This document shows, piece after piece, positions 1 to 12,684 of a stretch of DNA of 64,000 nt. The stretch comes from Tolypocladium sp. Sup5 PDA-1 (lineage: Eukaryota; Ascomycota; Sordariomycetes; Hypocreales; Ophiocordycipitaceae): positions 310,001 to 374,000 of the forward strand of contig JPHH03000015.1 of NCBI GenBank assembly GCA_000750105.3, written 5' to 3'. The translations under genes were made by a program, and so were the position numbers. Below the pieces are notes generated by a model, which worked only from the letters and a program-made list of their open reading frames with translations, searched no databases and was not told the origin of the DNA. Numbering within the stretch: the first letter of the stretch is position 1; every line of letters begins with the position of its first letter.

Positions 1-460
1 ATCCGTTTGTAGGGTACATTATCCACGCGCCACCAACCAATGCCGTCCCCTTCCTGTTCCTATAAGGTACATAGCCTGTTGTTTCCCACTGTGCCTCGCC
101 CAACTCAAGGGTCACAGTATCAACGCCTGAACCGGCTCGTTTCATGTCCTCAACTGTCCCCGAGATCCGTCTTGATCTCGTCAGACTTTTTCCTCTTTTC
201 GCCTCCTGTGCAGTAAATGCCTGCTTCCACATGCGTCGTGTCGTGAACCTGGGTATATATCCTGGAAGCTCAAGGCAAACAAGTGACGAGCAAAGAAAGA
301 AAGAAAGAAAAAAAAAGACGCATATAGAAAACGCTTCCGTGCCAGAATTATTCGTCTCCGTGTCCCTTTACCAAGACGCACACAAGTACAATCAGAGTTC
401 CAAAGGAACCCAACAGGGAAAAGGCGCAAAAAAGAAAAAGTGAGTCAACATTCGCGGTGG
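1..460. other. Intergenic, downstream of MED15
   Basis: No gene is supported here. It is the 3' flank of the minus-strand MED15 gene and probably holds its 3' UTR. An A/G-rich low-complexity run lies at about 294-317. The short open frames across it on both strands have no recognisable protein features. Confidence 0.6.
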
Positions 461-2988
461 CTAGATCGCCATGCTGTAGTAGCGGGTATCAAGTTCGAAC
501 GGCTTGGAGAAGTCGATGTTCGTATCGTCCCAATCCGGTATCCTTCCAAACGAGGGATCCATGAGGACCATCGGATCAAGCGTTTCTCCGTTGGCGTCCT
601 TGCTGGTAAAATCCCCTTCCAAATTGGTGCTGTTCAGACCGAGCAACAAGTCCGAGTCGAAGTTTTCGTAGTTGCGCCAGTACACTTCAATGTCGAGAGC
701 GGCACCGTCCGAAATGTCACTGTTCGGCTCACTGGCCCCGCTATCCTTGCTCGATTCGGGCGTGTCTTTGGGGGTCAGCGATCGGTACATGTTGGCTTCG
801 CTGACAATGTTGGGCAGTCCGATCCCCTTCTCCCAGCCTAAATTGGCGATGAACGCCTGAGGATCGATGGTGCAGTTCGCCCAAGGGTCGATACGAGCGG
901 GGGCCGCCGTGGCGTCCGCTGGCTTCCCCTCGCCCTGCTTCGAGGTAGCGGCATCAGCCTTCCCGGCAGACTTGGCGTCCTGGGCCTTGCTCGCGGCGCT
1001 TCCGGTCCTCTTCATCACGGCACCCTGGGACATTGGTGTGCCAGCAACGTTGCCAGGTGTCTGGCCTTGCTTCGACGTCGTCGTGCTCATGGCGGTCGCG
1101 GTTTCGGCAGTCTGCTTCTGCGTCTTCTTGAGGCTGCCGTCTGGTTCCAGGCCGAGCGCCAGCGCCAAGTTCTCCTTGACAAACTTGATGGGATCCTCCT
1201 TGGGCTTGACGTGCTCCTCTTCAACGTGGTTCTGGAGGGCTTGCTCGCTTGGGAACCCGACAGGCGACGTGGTGCACTCAGGGTCTTTGCATAGGAAGAC
1301 CGGCTTCGGTGGCTCGGGGGCCCGACGCATCTCAGGAGAGGCATTCTTGCTCGTCTTGGGTGAGGGGGTGGCGCCTTGTGGCGTCTGCCCCGGCTGCTGT
1401 CCCGCCAGCTTCTGCTTCTTGCGCGCGGGCGGCAGCTGGAGGTTCATGTCCTTTGGCTTGCCGATGTAGCTGGGGTTGCCGTGAGGGGATGATGCGCCAA
1501 AGGGGAACGGCGGCTGCGCTGCTGTCGGTGCCGGTGGTACCTGGTTTGCCTTGGCAGTCGACTTCTGCTGGTTCATCTTATTCAAGGCCTGCGTGTTCTT
1601 CTCCAGGTTGGCAGCGTTCAGGGGAATGGGCTGGCCCTGCTGGTTCTGTTGCTGCGGCGTCGCCTGCGCCTGCGCCTGCTGTGGCTGTTGAGTGGTCTGG
1701 TTCTGCGATGCTGCTTGAGTTTGCTGTGCCTGGGCGGGTTTTAGCATTCCACTCTTCATCATGCTGGCGGCGAGGTCCTTGGCCATGCTTTCGAGCATGG
1801 CGCGGGCTTGGTCAATCTCGGAGGATCGGATGCTGAATTTGTCCCTCAGCACTTGCATCTGTTCGTTATCGGAGAACTGGCCCATGATGCGCAATCGCTG
1901 TATCTAGAGTTAGCAACAATCTCAGGCCACAATCCACGCGCGGAAGAGTACTCACAGTTCGGAAGAACATCTTGGCCCGCGCATCATCCCGCGTGATCGA
2001 ATACCACTTGGTGAGGCCACGGCTGACCTTGGACATGTCGCCCGCAATTCGCTGAAGCTTCGTAGCAGTGTCGTTGTGCTCCTGCTGGCTCATGGAGATG
2101 TCGGGCATCGACTCCTGGTTGAAGTTTCGCTGTTCCTCCTGGCTGAATTGCCTCAGGCGGTTCAGGGCCTCGTTGCCGGCTTGCTGCTGCTGCTGCATCA
2201 AGGTCGCTGCCTGCTGGCCCTGTCCAGCCATTTGCAGCTTCAGTATCTGCTCGTATCTGGCTCGCTGCTCGGGATTCAACCCGGCGACCTGCTGCGGCGT
2301 CAGAGAGGGAACAGGCTTCGGACCCGCTGGCTGGTTTGGCTGCGAGGCCGGTCGCGATGGTCCGGCATTTGCATTCGCACCCCCAGCAGAGTCTGCAGCA
2401 TCGTCCGTGCTGGGTCGCTTGAGATTCTTGGTGGGTTGCGGTCGACTGTTGCGCACCTGGTCGTTGGCTTGGCCCTGCTGCTTTTGGCCACCGGCCTGCA
2501 TCGCTGCCGTTTGACCCACGGCAGTGGGCGCGGTCGGCGCCTGCGGCTGGGGTGTACGGTTCTGCTGCTGCTGCGGCGCCGGCTGCATGGGAATCGGGCC
2601 TTGAGGACCACCAGGTGCCTGACTCTGCCCACCCTGCTGAGCTTGGGCCTGTGCCTGTGCCTGGGCTTGTGCCTGGGCTTGTGCCTGAGCTTGGGCCTGG
2701 GCCTGGGCCTGGGCCTGGGCCTGGTGCGCCTGAGCCTGAGCCTGAGCTTGAGCCTGAGCCTGCTGTGCCCTCAGTTGCTGCTGCTGTTGTTGCTGCTGCT
2801 GCTGCTGCGCCCAAGTCTGCCGCTTCATATGCAGCACCATAACTCGCAGCTGCTCGTCAGGCAAGTTGGCCAGGCTTGGCCTCTGGTTGCGGATATTCAT
2901 GATCTCCTGGGGCGATACCTGGAGCACTTGGGGAGGGATGTTGCCGGCAGGCCGCTGCATGCCAAGCTGCTGCTGCTGCTGCTGCTGC

Positions 2989-3060
<72 letters not shown>

Positions 3061-5311
3061 GGATTGGGCATCTGGCCAGGCATTCCGGCTGCTGGGTTCA
3101 TGCCTGGATTCTGACCGGCCTGTTGCTGCATCGTCGCGCGCCTCTGCATCAGAATCTGGAACTGCTTCTGCTGAAGCGCACCCAACTGACCACGGATGTT
3201 CGGTGGTAGGCTGTTGTTCTGGCCCAGCCACATCTTCAAGTCCCTCCACTTCTTGACTTCGACTGGTAGCTGGCCAATCTGGGCATGGACTTGCGGAGGC
3301 AGGTCCATTTGATCCATCATCATTTGGGCCTGCGTGTTCTGAATTGGCATCCGGGGCATTTGCATCTGCTGTTGCTGGTTGCCGTTTCCAGGCTGCGGCT
3401 GCGGCTGCTGCATCCCTTGAGGGCCCTGACCACCGGCCATGTTCATGTTCATCTGGGCGCCAAACTGGCCCTGCGTGCGGGCCTGCTGGTTCATCTGGCC
3501 GGCAGCATTCATGGCCATCTGGTCCTGTCGCTGGCTCTGCCATCGCCTCATGACTTCGTTGACCTTGTCGGGAGGCAGGCCACTCAGTGCCTGTCTCTGC
3601 TCGGGGGTCATGTTGGCGAGCATATTGTTGTAGGCTGGGTTATTCGGTCGCTGGATGCCCTGGTTGAAGCGCTGGTCTCCGAACTGCATGCCGCCTTGTC
3701 CCATGCCTCGGCCGCCCATGGCGTTCATACCGCTCGGCGGGCGCGATACAGGCGTGTTCAGCGTGTTCATGGCCGGGCTCTGTGACGGGGGGATGCCGCC
3801 ACCCATTCCATTCTGACCCTGCTGCATTTGCTTCATCTGAAGCTGTGCCTGCGACTGCTGGGCCTGGTTCAGCTTCATTTGCTCGAGGTTGGCACTCTGC
3901 TGCGGCTGCATTTGCTGTTGCTGCGGCTGCTGCTGAGGCTGGCGAGGCGTCTGGTTCGGTCCCTGTTGGCCAACCATGTTCTGGTTTCCAGGCTGCGGCG
4001 TGGCATTCCGGGCGCCCGCAGTGCTAGCGGGCACAACCATCTGGCCAGCCTGCTGAGCCATGAGCCCCGTCATCTGCTGGTCTTTGATGCTCTCCATGTT
4101 GGGCGTGAACTGCGCAAAGTCGGTAGGCTGTCCCGCGTTCATCATATTCTGCCGTTGCTGCGGGAGGGACTGCTGACTGTGTTGCTGTTGCATCATGGCA
4201 GCTTGGCCGGCATTTTGGTTCTGAGGCGCGCCTTGTTGCTGCAGGCGCCCATTCATGTTGTTCTTGAGCATATGAAAGGCCTGCGTCTGGAAAAACCACA
4301 TCAGGGGGTCCTTGCCCTGCGCTTGGAACTCGGCAATCTGTTGCGGCGCTAGCCTTTGCGACAGATGCATCCGCGTAGTAGACTTCTGCCCTTCCGAAGC
4401 CTGCGCCATCATCTTCGAGGCTAGGTCCATGACCTTGGCCTTATCGGCCTGGGCCAATCTCGACATCTCGTTGGCAATCTGCTGGGGTTGTCGGTTTGGG
4501 CCACCGGGCATTCCCATGGCTTGCTGGTTCGGACCCATGGCGCCGCGGCCAGCCTGCATCCCCATGCCCATTCCCACCTGCTGCTGTTGCGGCTGCGACT
4601 GCTGTGGTTGCTGGGGAATCTGGGATGCTTGCATCTGGTGCTGGAGGTGCTGGAAACCTTGCTGCGGAGCCTGGCCCATGCCTCGGCCCATCTGGGCCTG
4701 CATGTTCATCATGGCTTGAGCCTGGGCCTGGGCTGCCTGAGCCTGCGCGTTGAGGGTGTTTTGAAGGTTCGGCTCGTTGGCCTGTCGTTTCTTGAAGAAT
4801 TCCATAGTCTTGTTGGCCATGGACTGGTCGTAGGCTTCCTGTCATGGAGGTTAGGTGGGCACGTCAGACGAGGGGAGGAGTGGTAGCAGGGTTGAAGGGT
4901 TGGAGGGCTAGATGGTCGTACCTTGCTAATTGACTTGTGGTACACCTCGCGCTCATAATTGCAGCCGTAGTCGGCGGCTCGCAAGTGGTCGATGCCGTTG
5001 ACAGCCAGGGCAATGTTGGAAATGCTATAATCACCAGTCAGCAAAAGAGTCTTTCGTGGCGAGGCTACAGCGACTGGGGGTGAGAAGGCAAGCAGAGGGT
5101 GAAGACTCGGTTGTACGTACAGTTCCATGGTCTTGCCCATTCGGTCGTTGAGACTAACATTCGACTGCCATGTCAGGCCATTCGGTGGTTGTGAGTTCTG
5201 AAGGAGGTGCTGGTAGACATATTGTTGCAGCTGATGCGTGTTGCTAGGCTTCCGCATCTGCTGGGGCATCATCTGGCCAACCCCAGCCATGTGCTGCATG
5301 TTTGCGGCCAT
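461..5311 (-). CDS. MED15: Mediator tail subunit Med15 (Gal11-like)
   Basis: Four exons on the minus strand: 5311-5121, 5024-4922, 4838-1956 and 1897-461 (stop TAG at 461-463), giving 1537 residues. The introns are GT-AG and the frame is continuous across each join. The N-terminus (about residues 24-100) matches the Med15 KIX-type activator-binding domain: a QQYVYQHL helix, then RMGKTMELISNIALAVNG and the FGCxxEREVYxKS-like segment. The middle is glutamine, asparagine and methionine rich, with a 31-Gln run and an Ala-Gln dipeptide tract. The C-terminal part holds the conserved-looking WYSITRDDARAKMFFRT helix region, then FIANLGW and an acidic tail. In fungi Med15 belongs to the Mediator tail and links DNA-bound activators to RNA polymerase II in the nucleus. 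The start is the first ATG before the KIX-like region. The identification is strong; the N- and C-terminal ends were judged by eye. Confidence 0.9.
2632..2815 (-). repeat. Ala-Gln dipeptide and Gln repeat tract in MED15
   Basis: On the minus strand this stretch encodes a run of alternating Ala-Gln (GCC/GCT with CAG/CAA) followed by a mixed CAG/CAA run of glutamines. It is a hexanucleotide-type coding minisatellite with several synonymous interruptions, inside exon 3 of MED15. Confidence 0.85.
2967..3059 (-). repeat. Coding CAG/CAA repeat, 31 glutamines
   Basis: Ninety-three bases of uninterrupted trinucleotide repeat encode 31 consecutive Gln in MED15. Read on the plus strand it is 8 CTG, then 14 TTG, then 9 CTG, so on the coding strand a CAA core is flanked by two CAG blocks. 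Such tracts usually vary in length between strains. Confidence 0.95.
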
Positions 5312-6349
5312 GGCCGCGCGAGTCCGATATGGAAGCTTCCCCGACTAGTTGTGTGTACCGTAGACCAATGCGTCGCAGCAGCTGTAGTCTCCACTCTGGA
5401 AGAGGAGAGGATCGCGACGTGCGTGCACCAACGCAGGAGAAAGATGACAGCGTGCGTGTCGGCGATGGGAAACCCCAGGAGCCTTTCGCAGTGTCTGGTG
5501 CGGACGATTCGTGGCTTTTCGTGGCGGGTGCGCAAAGTTAAGCGGTGCCTGATGAATGCACGCGAAAACAATGTATTGTTCGAAGGGCATTCAACGACGG
5601 ACCGTCGAGAATCGAGTCGCCGGCAATAGAGGCCCGTACCGGGATATCGGCGGCATGCAACAAAAGGCGAAGCACGGCAAGAGTCGTCGCGAGTGTTGCA
5701 GGCGGACACGAGGGCCAACGTCGAGGGTGGTTGTTGTGGTTTGCGTCGTGGTCACCGTTGGGTAGCGGAATGTCGCGGAGGTGGGCCTCAAGCTGGGCCT
5801 AGGCGGTGGCCGGAGCGTTCGAGTCGGTCGAGAGACGAGGGGAAAAGAAACGCAGGCAGGTCAGGGACGCGAGAGTGAGGAGACGGAGTGCACTGAGGAG
5901 AGCGAGTGCGTCCTGGCAGCGCGAGATTCGGAGGCGGCGAGAGAGCGTTTGTCGGAGAGGGATGGTGGTGAGGGAAGATGAGGCAGAGAAGTGCGGGCGC
6001 AAAAGGCGAGAGGGAATGGGCGAGAGTGAGGTGTGGTGACCTGGGTGGTGGTGGGTGGTGGGTGGTGGGTTCAGGCAGAGGCGGGACGGGCTCTGCTGGT
6101 GCTGCTGCTCTGGTGCTGGTCCGGGTACTTGTAGTCCCCTGCCTGGTGCTGCCCAGGGCCTGGTACCAGGCCTGCGTGCGCTGGAGGGTGAGGCGTGTTA
6201 AGGTTCTGTTCTGTTGCGTGTTGGTGCGACTGGCTGGGCGAGCTGCCTCCAGGCCGCCTTCTGGTGGTGGTGGAGAGGGGCGTGTGCTAGTACAGCGGCC
6301 CCAGAGCCTAATTCCGCAGACTCCGTTTGGCGTTGGCTGAAACGCCGTC

Positions 6350-6374
6350 GAGCAGCAGCAGCAGCAGCAGCCGC
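6350..6374 (+). repeat. Non-coding CAG repeat
   Basis: About seven CAG units lie in the gene-poor region upstream of MED15, outside any supported coding exon. Confidence 0.8.
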
Positions 6375-6787
6375 AGATGGAAGCCGTGAACGCCAGGGCG
6401 CGTGTATCTGAGGGAAACTGCTTGGATGAATGATGGCGATGAAGAATCGCCAGACTCTAGAGGAAAGGCATAACAGCAGCACAGTGGTGAGAAGAGACGA
6501 AATTCAACAGAGGGCTATCGTACAACAAGGACGCCTGTGGCGAACTTGGGTTGGCGATGGCACAAATGGGGGTGGGTGGCCTTTGTACCTGCGGCGGGGC
6601 AGGGACAGCGCGAGATGCAGAAGACCGCACGCACGGTCACGCCAGCAGCAAACCCTCCTACACCTTATGGGGCGCAAGGACACCACGCAGAAACAGCGCG
6701 GCCAGCAGCCAGCAGAAGAAGTGTACACGGCGAACGCGCGCACAGCCTACGACCGAAGTCGAATGCGCACTGTCATCCAACAACCAA

Positions 6788-6803
6788 GTATCCGTACGGA
6801 TAC
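6788..6803. repeat. Perfect 16-bp palindrome GTATCCGTACGGATAC
   Basis: The sequence GTATCCGTACGGATAC is identical to its reverse complement. It is non-coding, about 1.5 kb upstream of the MED15 start. It could be a dimeric regulatory-protein site or one copy of the dispersed CCGTAC-containing family; neither can be decided from sequence. Confidence 0.85.
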
Positions 6804-8339
6804 ACAGACAGACGAGAGGTGAGGTGAGGAAAAGAGAAGACGCCAGGGATTGGACGGCGGGTGGATCAGCCGACGGGGGTACCCTGGGCTCCTCGGGTCC
6901 CTTTGGGCGCGTGGGCGCCTCGTCGTGGATCAAGTTTGCGTTTCGAGCCAGCAACCTCCACAGCGCCATGTACCGCGCTTGAGCCGCGCTAACGGCGCGT
7001 CGCTGATACTCTAAGGCGCCACGATAGCAGGCACTGCTGCAATACCACGGCAGTCGAGCATCGGTGACAGGGGTGACTCTCGATTTCAGCCTGCCACCCC
7101 CAGCAGCGCCCCCGTGATGCAGCTGGACCGCTTCCCATCATCAGCTCCCGTCCTCCACCTGTCTCTTGTCGCCGCGACACCACCGTCCAAAACGCCAGCG
7201 GCAGCATCATCACCAACAGCACGCACTGGCGGCAGCGAAAAGTTGAAGAACTCTGGGGGCGGCGCTCGTCAATCTTTCCCGCGCCAGCGCTTGAACGCAG
7301 TTCGAAACGTTGGGGCCTGGACTGTCCCTGCTGCTGCATATAGTTGCAATCTCGCAGGCGAAGAACAAAGGGAGTGTGGAGTGGGCGGCTCCATGGTTCG
7401 TTGTCTGCTGGCCACGGCGCGACAATCACCGTGCGATGGGCTTTATGCATCACGGTTATCTCTCTCTCCCCCTCTCCTCTTCACCTGTCCTCCTCCTCCA
7501 ACTACATATGTAATACTCGTAGCTTTCTCCTACGGGACAGGCTTCCTGTTCCAGCACATCCATTCGCTGCTTTGGGACGTGTGCCGTCGCCACTGCAGCT
7601 CCCCTCTCTCCTGTCTGCAGCCACAGCAAGCAAGTTTCTTCCCAGACGACGCTCCCGCTGACCAGGACGATGCGAGCAACGCCAGATAGCGCGCGGATGT
7701 GAGCGAACAGAAGATGAGCGCTCTCCACTGGTTGCCCTCCCTTGCCGTCCGCCGATCTAGGATGACCCTTGTCTAGCGCAACACACGCCTGGGTGCCACT
7801 CCCCTCAACTTTCGCGGCCCCTTGATGGAGGCACCCGAACCTCGAGCCCATCAAAGCATCGGGAGCCAAAGGAGCCAAAGCCCCCTAGGGACGGCCAAGA
7901 CGAGAGGGCTTCGACTGATGGCGGCGTTGCATGGACCTGAATTTAACCCTTTTCGGTATAAGCCAAGGCCTTCGCTTGCTGACTACAATCACCCTCCCCC
8001 AGAGCCGCACTCGTCTGCGTTCACGTATCCCAAGTGCCTACCAGAAGCAGATGCAGATTCTTTTCATCAGTCCCGTACGTCCGTACAAGTACATAGCTGT
8101 CAGTGCCGTGCGCCCCGAAGCCCTGGATCATTGGAGCTGCAACTAGCGAACGCCCCATGGAAAGGCCTTGGGCCAGACGACAGCTAGTAGCCGTCGCGGT
8201 GGCGGCAAGGTCATCTCGCTCCGCATTAGCTTCGGATGCCAGCCCGCTGGAACAAGAACAAATGGCCAGGGCCGGCTTGGGGTGGGCAGTTGCAAGCTGA
8301 GGCAGCACGTGTGTTGGACAGGGCCAAGTATTGTACGAG

Positions 8340-8349
8340 TACTCCGTAC
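8340..8349. repeat. Dispersed TACTCCGTAC copy
   Basis: One exact non-coding copy of TACTCCGTAC. A second copy lies at 8562-8571, and related forms occur at 9405-9422 and 9757-9769. Confidence 0.8.
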
Positions 8350-8561
8350 GAGCAGAGCACAGGTATGTGGCACGAATCAGGGCGTCACCAGGCTGCACGA
8401 AACCACCAATCCGTCGTGGGCAATCGTCAGGACATGCGTGCTTTGAACGCGCTGCTCTTCTCTTCATGGGTCGCGTCGCAAGGAACTTTAAAGACCTACG
8501 AATACCTGCCAAGGTGTCCAGCTGCGGTCTGGAACCGTGATGGTGAACAGCCGGCGCGGGG

Positions 8562-8571
8562 TACTCCGTAC
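8562..8571. repeat. Dispersed TACTCCGTAC copy
   Basis: An exact second copy of the 10-mer, 222 bp from the first at 8340-8349, in non-coding DNA. Confidence 0.8.
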
Positions 8572-10155
8572 CTTTTGCGAGGAGGAGCTGCCAACAGGTG
8601 CAGGAACAGCCCAGACTGACATGGGGCAACTGGCGCTTTCAGCACCTGACCCAAGTGTCGGTGACTTCGACAACTGCTCCTCCAACTGTCCGTCATGCAA
8701 CTGACGATTGTCCTCGTCCCCGAACCATTGAGCATCATGTGCAAGTCCAACGGCCGACAACGAGGCTTCGTCGCGGTCACGCTCAAGAGTCCAGGTCCAA
8801 TGTCGAACATCGCCTGCCACGCGCAAATCCAGTGAGTGACAGGCCAAGGGGCTGAGTCAGGCATCCTCAACGCGCCGCCGTCGCCTTGTTGACGGGGACG
8901 TCGACGCCTTGCCACCGTGCGCAGATACGCATCGTGGCGTAATATGCCCATCTCGGAGGCGGTACGGTGGGCCATGCCCATCTCCAGTTGCGCGACGGGG
9001 TCCCCTGGTTTGGGAGCGTGGCGCCTCTCCTGTCAAATCTCTCCCACGGCTCCGGTAAACTTCTCACCAATCTCCCCGCCGAGGCTTGTTCCAATGTTGA
9101 TGAATGCAGCGCATGCATCCGCTCGGCTGACTACAAAAGTGGTGGGCAAGATTCCCATCCTCAAATTCAAGTCAAGGCTGCAGTCAAGCGACTTCTTGTC
9201 AAATTTTCCCGCGCATGGCCGGTCAGTCCATCAGTATGCCGCGGACGGGGTCAGTTGAGGCCCAGACTGGGTCGCGACCACATCCTGGCACGTGTGCTAA
9301 ATGGATGATGCGATACTGGGAACACTCTGAGGCTCCATTACCCTGCTCCGGGCCCAGGTTCACTGCGAGCGGAAGCGAGGTGTCAAACAGCATGATATAA
9401 ACATCTACTTCGTAATCCGTACACGTCGCTGCAAACATTAACAGGAGCAGCAGGCGCGACGACCCAAGCGAGCGAGACCCGTGCAGGGAGCAGACGTGGT
9501 CCGGCCGCCAAGCCTAACAAGGGCCTTGCTCGACTCGTCCTGGCCTTGGACCCTTCAAGGCAAGGCTCCAACCCTCCCGCCAGGATCGGCAGGGCCCCTA
9601 GTGCAGCAATGGATGACAGCCACCCAGCACACTCCTCAACCAACTGCAACCTCGTCGACACTTGGCCCCAGTGTTGCAATAGCTGTGCTGTTATATGTGG
9701 ATATCCCTTCGCCCTGCTCACGGTAAGATACAGCGCACCCGTGGCATGGACCGGCATACGTACGGAGTTCCCTCCTCTACTTCGTGCGGCATGTTGATAT
9801 AGCCGTCTTCAAGCGAGCTGCCTCAATGAAGTACCTACCACCTCGGTCGCAGCCGAGATGCAGTACATGGACAACATGACGAACCACTGCCGATGATTGC
9901 TGCACTGTCGATCGTCCGGGTCAACGGGGCGAGATAGCGGTTGAGGGTCAAGAGGGTCTTACTTGTCGTGGTCGTACAGGCAAATCAAGGGCGATATTGC
10001 CATCCAGCCTTCCCGGCTTTGGCCTGGATGGGTGTGGAGGGGCGAGACGCCAGGAACGGGCCAGACGAAATCATTCATTTTGCTTCCTCTCCCTTGTTGA
10101 GAATTGCTCGCCCTCTCGGCTAGCCCCCAGCACTACCGCCCCATCTAGCCTTTTG

Positions 10156-10180
10156 TTTGGTTTGGTTTGGTTTGGTTTGG
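10156..10180 (+). repeat. Pentanucleotide (TTTGG)5 microsatellite
   Basis: Five perfect TTTGG units in the gene-poor stretch, with no coding context. Confidence 0.9.
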
Positions 10181-11111
10181 TCGTACGCACCCATATTCCA
10201 TACGTTCGAGCCGGCAGGCCTACCAGTACGGTATCCGACACCCAAAGATTCGGGGTAGCTGACGCCATCCCATCACCGTCCGATCGCGCCATCTCGATCT
10301 GTGGCAGCTAACCTAATAGTTGGCGTCACAGGGCCGAATTCATTCAGCTACATACGGCCTGCTCCCCAACCTGTCTAATTACCACAGACGAGTTGTATTA
10401 AGATGTAAACAGTCCACGCTACGTGCCTTGCATCAACATCACGCATCGACATGTCGCCAAGCCGAGAGCGGGATCGAGTGGGCTCACTGTGAGGTCCCCG
10501 TCGCAGCTCGCGCACGCCTCCCCCAGTGGCGCATCCAAGGCTGGGACGTCAGCAGTTCGAACAATGGGCACTGTCCGTACGAAGCGGTCCTGCTCGGCTC
10601 ACTGCATGCGCGGGTGGGAGTCAAGCTTCGACGGCACCACTACTTCGTACCCCTGTACGAGGACAGTGAGAGGTCCGTCGGAGCTGAGCGGCAGCCATGG
10701 CCGGAGGATTCCTTGCCCGCCATTGTTCTTGTGCATCTTTAACAGGGCGCGTGGTTCTTGTGAGCCCATGACCACGGGAAGATGGCCAGGGAAGCTGGCG
10801 GCCCACACCAGCACACCCACGGTCCGCCCTTCACCGAAGTTGCCAAGATAGTAAGTTAAGAACTGCAAAAAGCCTTCGATACCAGTACTGGCGAAACCCC
10901 ATCTTGAGTTCTGAGTTACCGACGAGTTCGTTGTAACACTCCTCGTCAGCCCACTCCCACCACCGTGCCCATTCTGCCCTCCACCCATGCCCTCCTACAG
11001 TCACACAGCAGAACTGCCTGACCCCTGCCCACCCGACTTGTGAGACATGGAGTCTCACCACCCAGCAGGCTCCTCTTTCTTCACTCTGCAGGTACCAGAG
11101 TCATGTCCGTC

Positions 11112-11131
11112 CTCTCTCTCTCTCTCTCTCT
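11112..11131 (+). repeat. (CT)n microsatellite
   Basis: A run of nine to ten CT dinucleotides in non-coding DNA. Confidence 0.9.
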
Positions 11132-12684
11132 TTGCGCTCCTCGCTACTCCTGTTCTCAGCGAGTGCCAAGCGCAAAAGGAAGCCGCATCGAAGGAGCCAA
11201 CAAGTTGGGCTCTGGGCTGCCGTAACAGGCCTGGGGCACGCAGAAGTGCACGTGTTAGTGCCGCCAACCGCCATCCGTGCGCGCGGGTGTCATGTCCCAA
11301 TACGATAGCATGACGGAGGGATAGCGGTAGGCATTGCCTCTGCTTAGTTCGAGCAGGCCTTTACCTCCTCCAGTCCTTTTGCATGGGCAGCGGTGATATT
11401 CAGGGGAACTTTCTGTTGGTGTTGAGCAACTGCATGCGAACAACGCGGTGAAGTCGCAAGGCAAGCATTTATCATGGTGCTGGTCCAGACACCTACCCTA
11501 TACGGGCCGCGTCGGACTACCTGTCAGACGTGAGTTCATGTGCCTTTCTATGCTCATATTCGCAAATGGAAATTCAACGTAATACCTTGAATTTCATTGA
11601 AGGGAAAGTATATATCGCTTGAGTTGTTTTCTGCGTTTCGCTGTGTTGGTTGTACTTGATGCCTTGAACTCTCGATGTGGACAAACATCGATCTCAACAT
11701 TCTCAGTACATTATCCGCAGAGCCCTCTGACACACACGCCTCACTGCAACCTCGAAGGTTTTGGTCTGTAGGAACAACCGAATACATGCCTCCCACATGG
11801 CCAACCCAGCCCCTCGGTGACGACCAACGGGGCGGAATGTCATCCAAACCGGCGTGCGCACCCCATCCATCCACCCCGTCGGCATTGCAACCCTCGCTCG
11901 CCGCCCCAGCTGCGTTCGAAAGCTGACCCGCGGGGCGGCCAATGAAACGGCGCCGGATGCCAGGCACCCGCCAGAATAGTCACCCCGAGAGGCAAGGCAG
12001 AACGAGGCGGGCGCGGGCGCAATCGCCGGTTGGGGGCGGAAGGGCGAAGCTGTGGGACGGGGCAGCGAAGGTGTACGACGGGGCGGGCTTACAAAAATGG
12101 AGGCTTGAGCCTCGTATGGGGTTACTGAGGGTTGCTGCTCGGGACGGAAATAAAACAATGCGTCTCGGTGCGGTGGAGAGGTGGATGGATGGGGGTATGT
12201 ATGTGTTGCATGAGGCTCTCGCCAACAGGACGACGATTTCTTCTGCCAGATTTCAAGAGCCAAGGGACAATCTCGATCCCGGAAACCCCGGGCCGTCTCG
12301 CAACCACCGAATAACACGAATTCCGTCTTGAGAAGAACACTGACCAACGAAGTAACCTCGGTGAGTAGGCAGCTCCAAGCCGGGCAGTCGTATCGGGCGC
12401 GGGGCTCGCTCATCAAGGTATGTAGTCAAGTCTCGTAAATAGCCCGTTTTGATTCAGAGCTCCACAGCTCTGATAGCTAGCGAGTAACCGTCTTGTTTGG
12501 CGTGGCCGAGCTTCGCCGCCTCTATACGGACTAATCCAGCGCGGGTTCAGATGATGGACAGGATCTAGTGAGGAGTTGAGAGAATAAGCCCTGAAGCAGA
12601 CTACCAAATGAGATGTGCTAATGACAAGGTGGCTGCTGGACAAAATACAGGACCAAATCCACCATCTCAATGCTTAATTTCCGC

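Larger units (their letters stand above)
5312..12684. other. 7.4 kb stretch without a supported gene
   Basis: This lies between the MED15 start and the 3' end of a DUF5672 gene. Many short open frames exist on both strands, but none shows a recognisable domain, a consistent codon bias or a convincing exon chain. It contains simple repeats (GGT-rich at about 6042-6071, CAG at about 6350-6374, TTTGG at 10156-10180, CT at about 11112-11131), a perfect 16-bp palindrome at 6788-6803, and copies of the TACTCCGTAC-type sequence. The part next to 5312 should hold the MED15 promoter and leader. Confidence 0.6.

Noticed and set aside
2076..3209. A 377-codon Leu-rich open frame on the plus strand.
   Set aside because: It is the antisense reading of the MED15 poly-Gln and Ala-Gln tracts; Leu runs come from CTG/TTG repeats.
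11703..12416. A 237-codon minus-strand open frame.
   Set aside because: No domain, biased Ser/Arg/Cys/Pro content, and no supporting splice structure; typical of random GC-rich reading.
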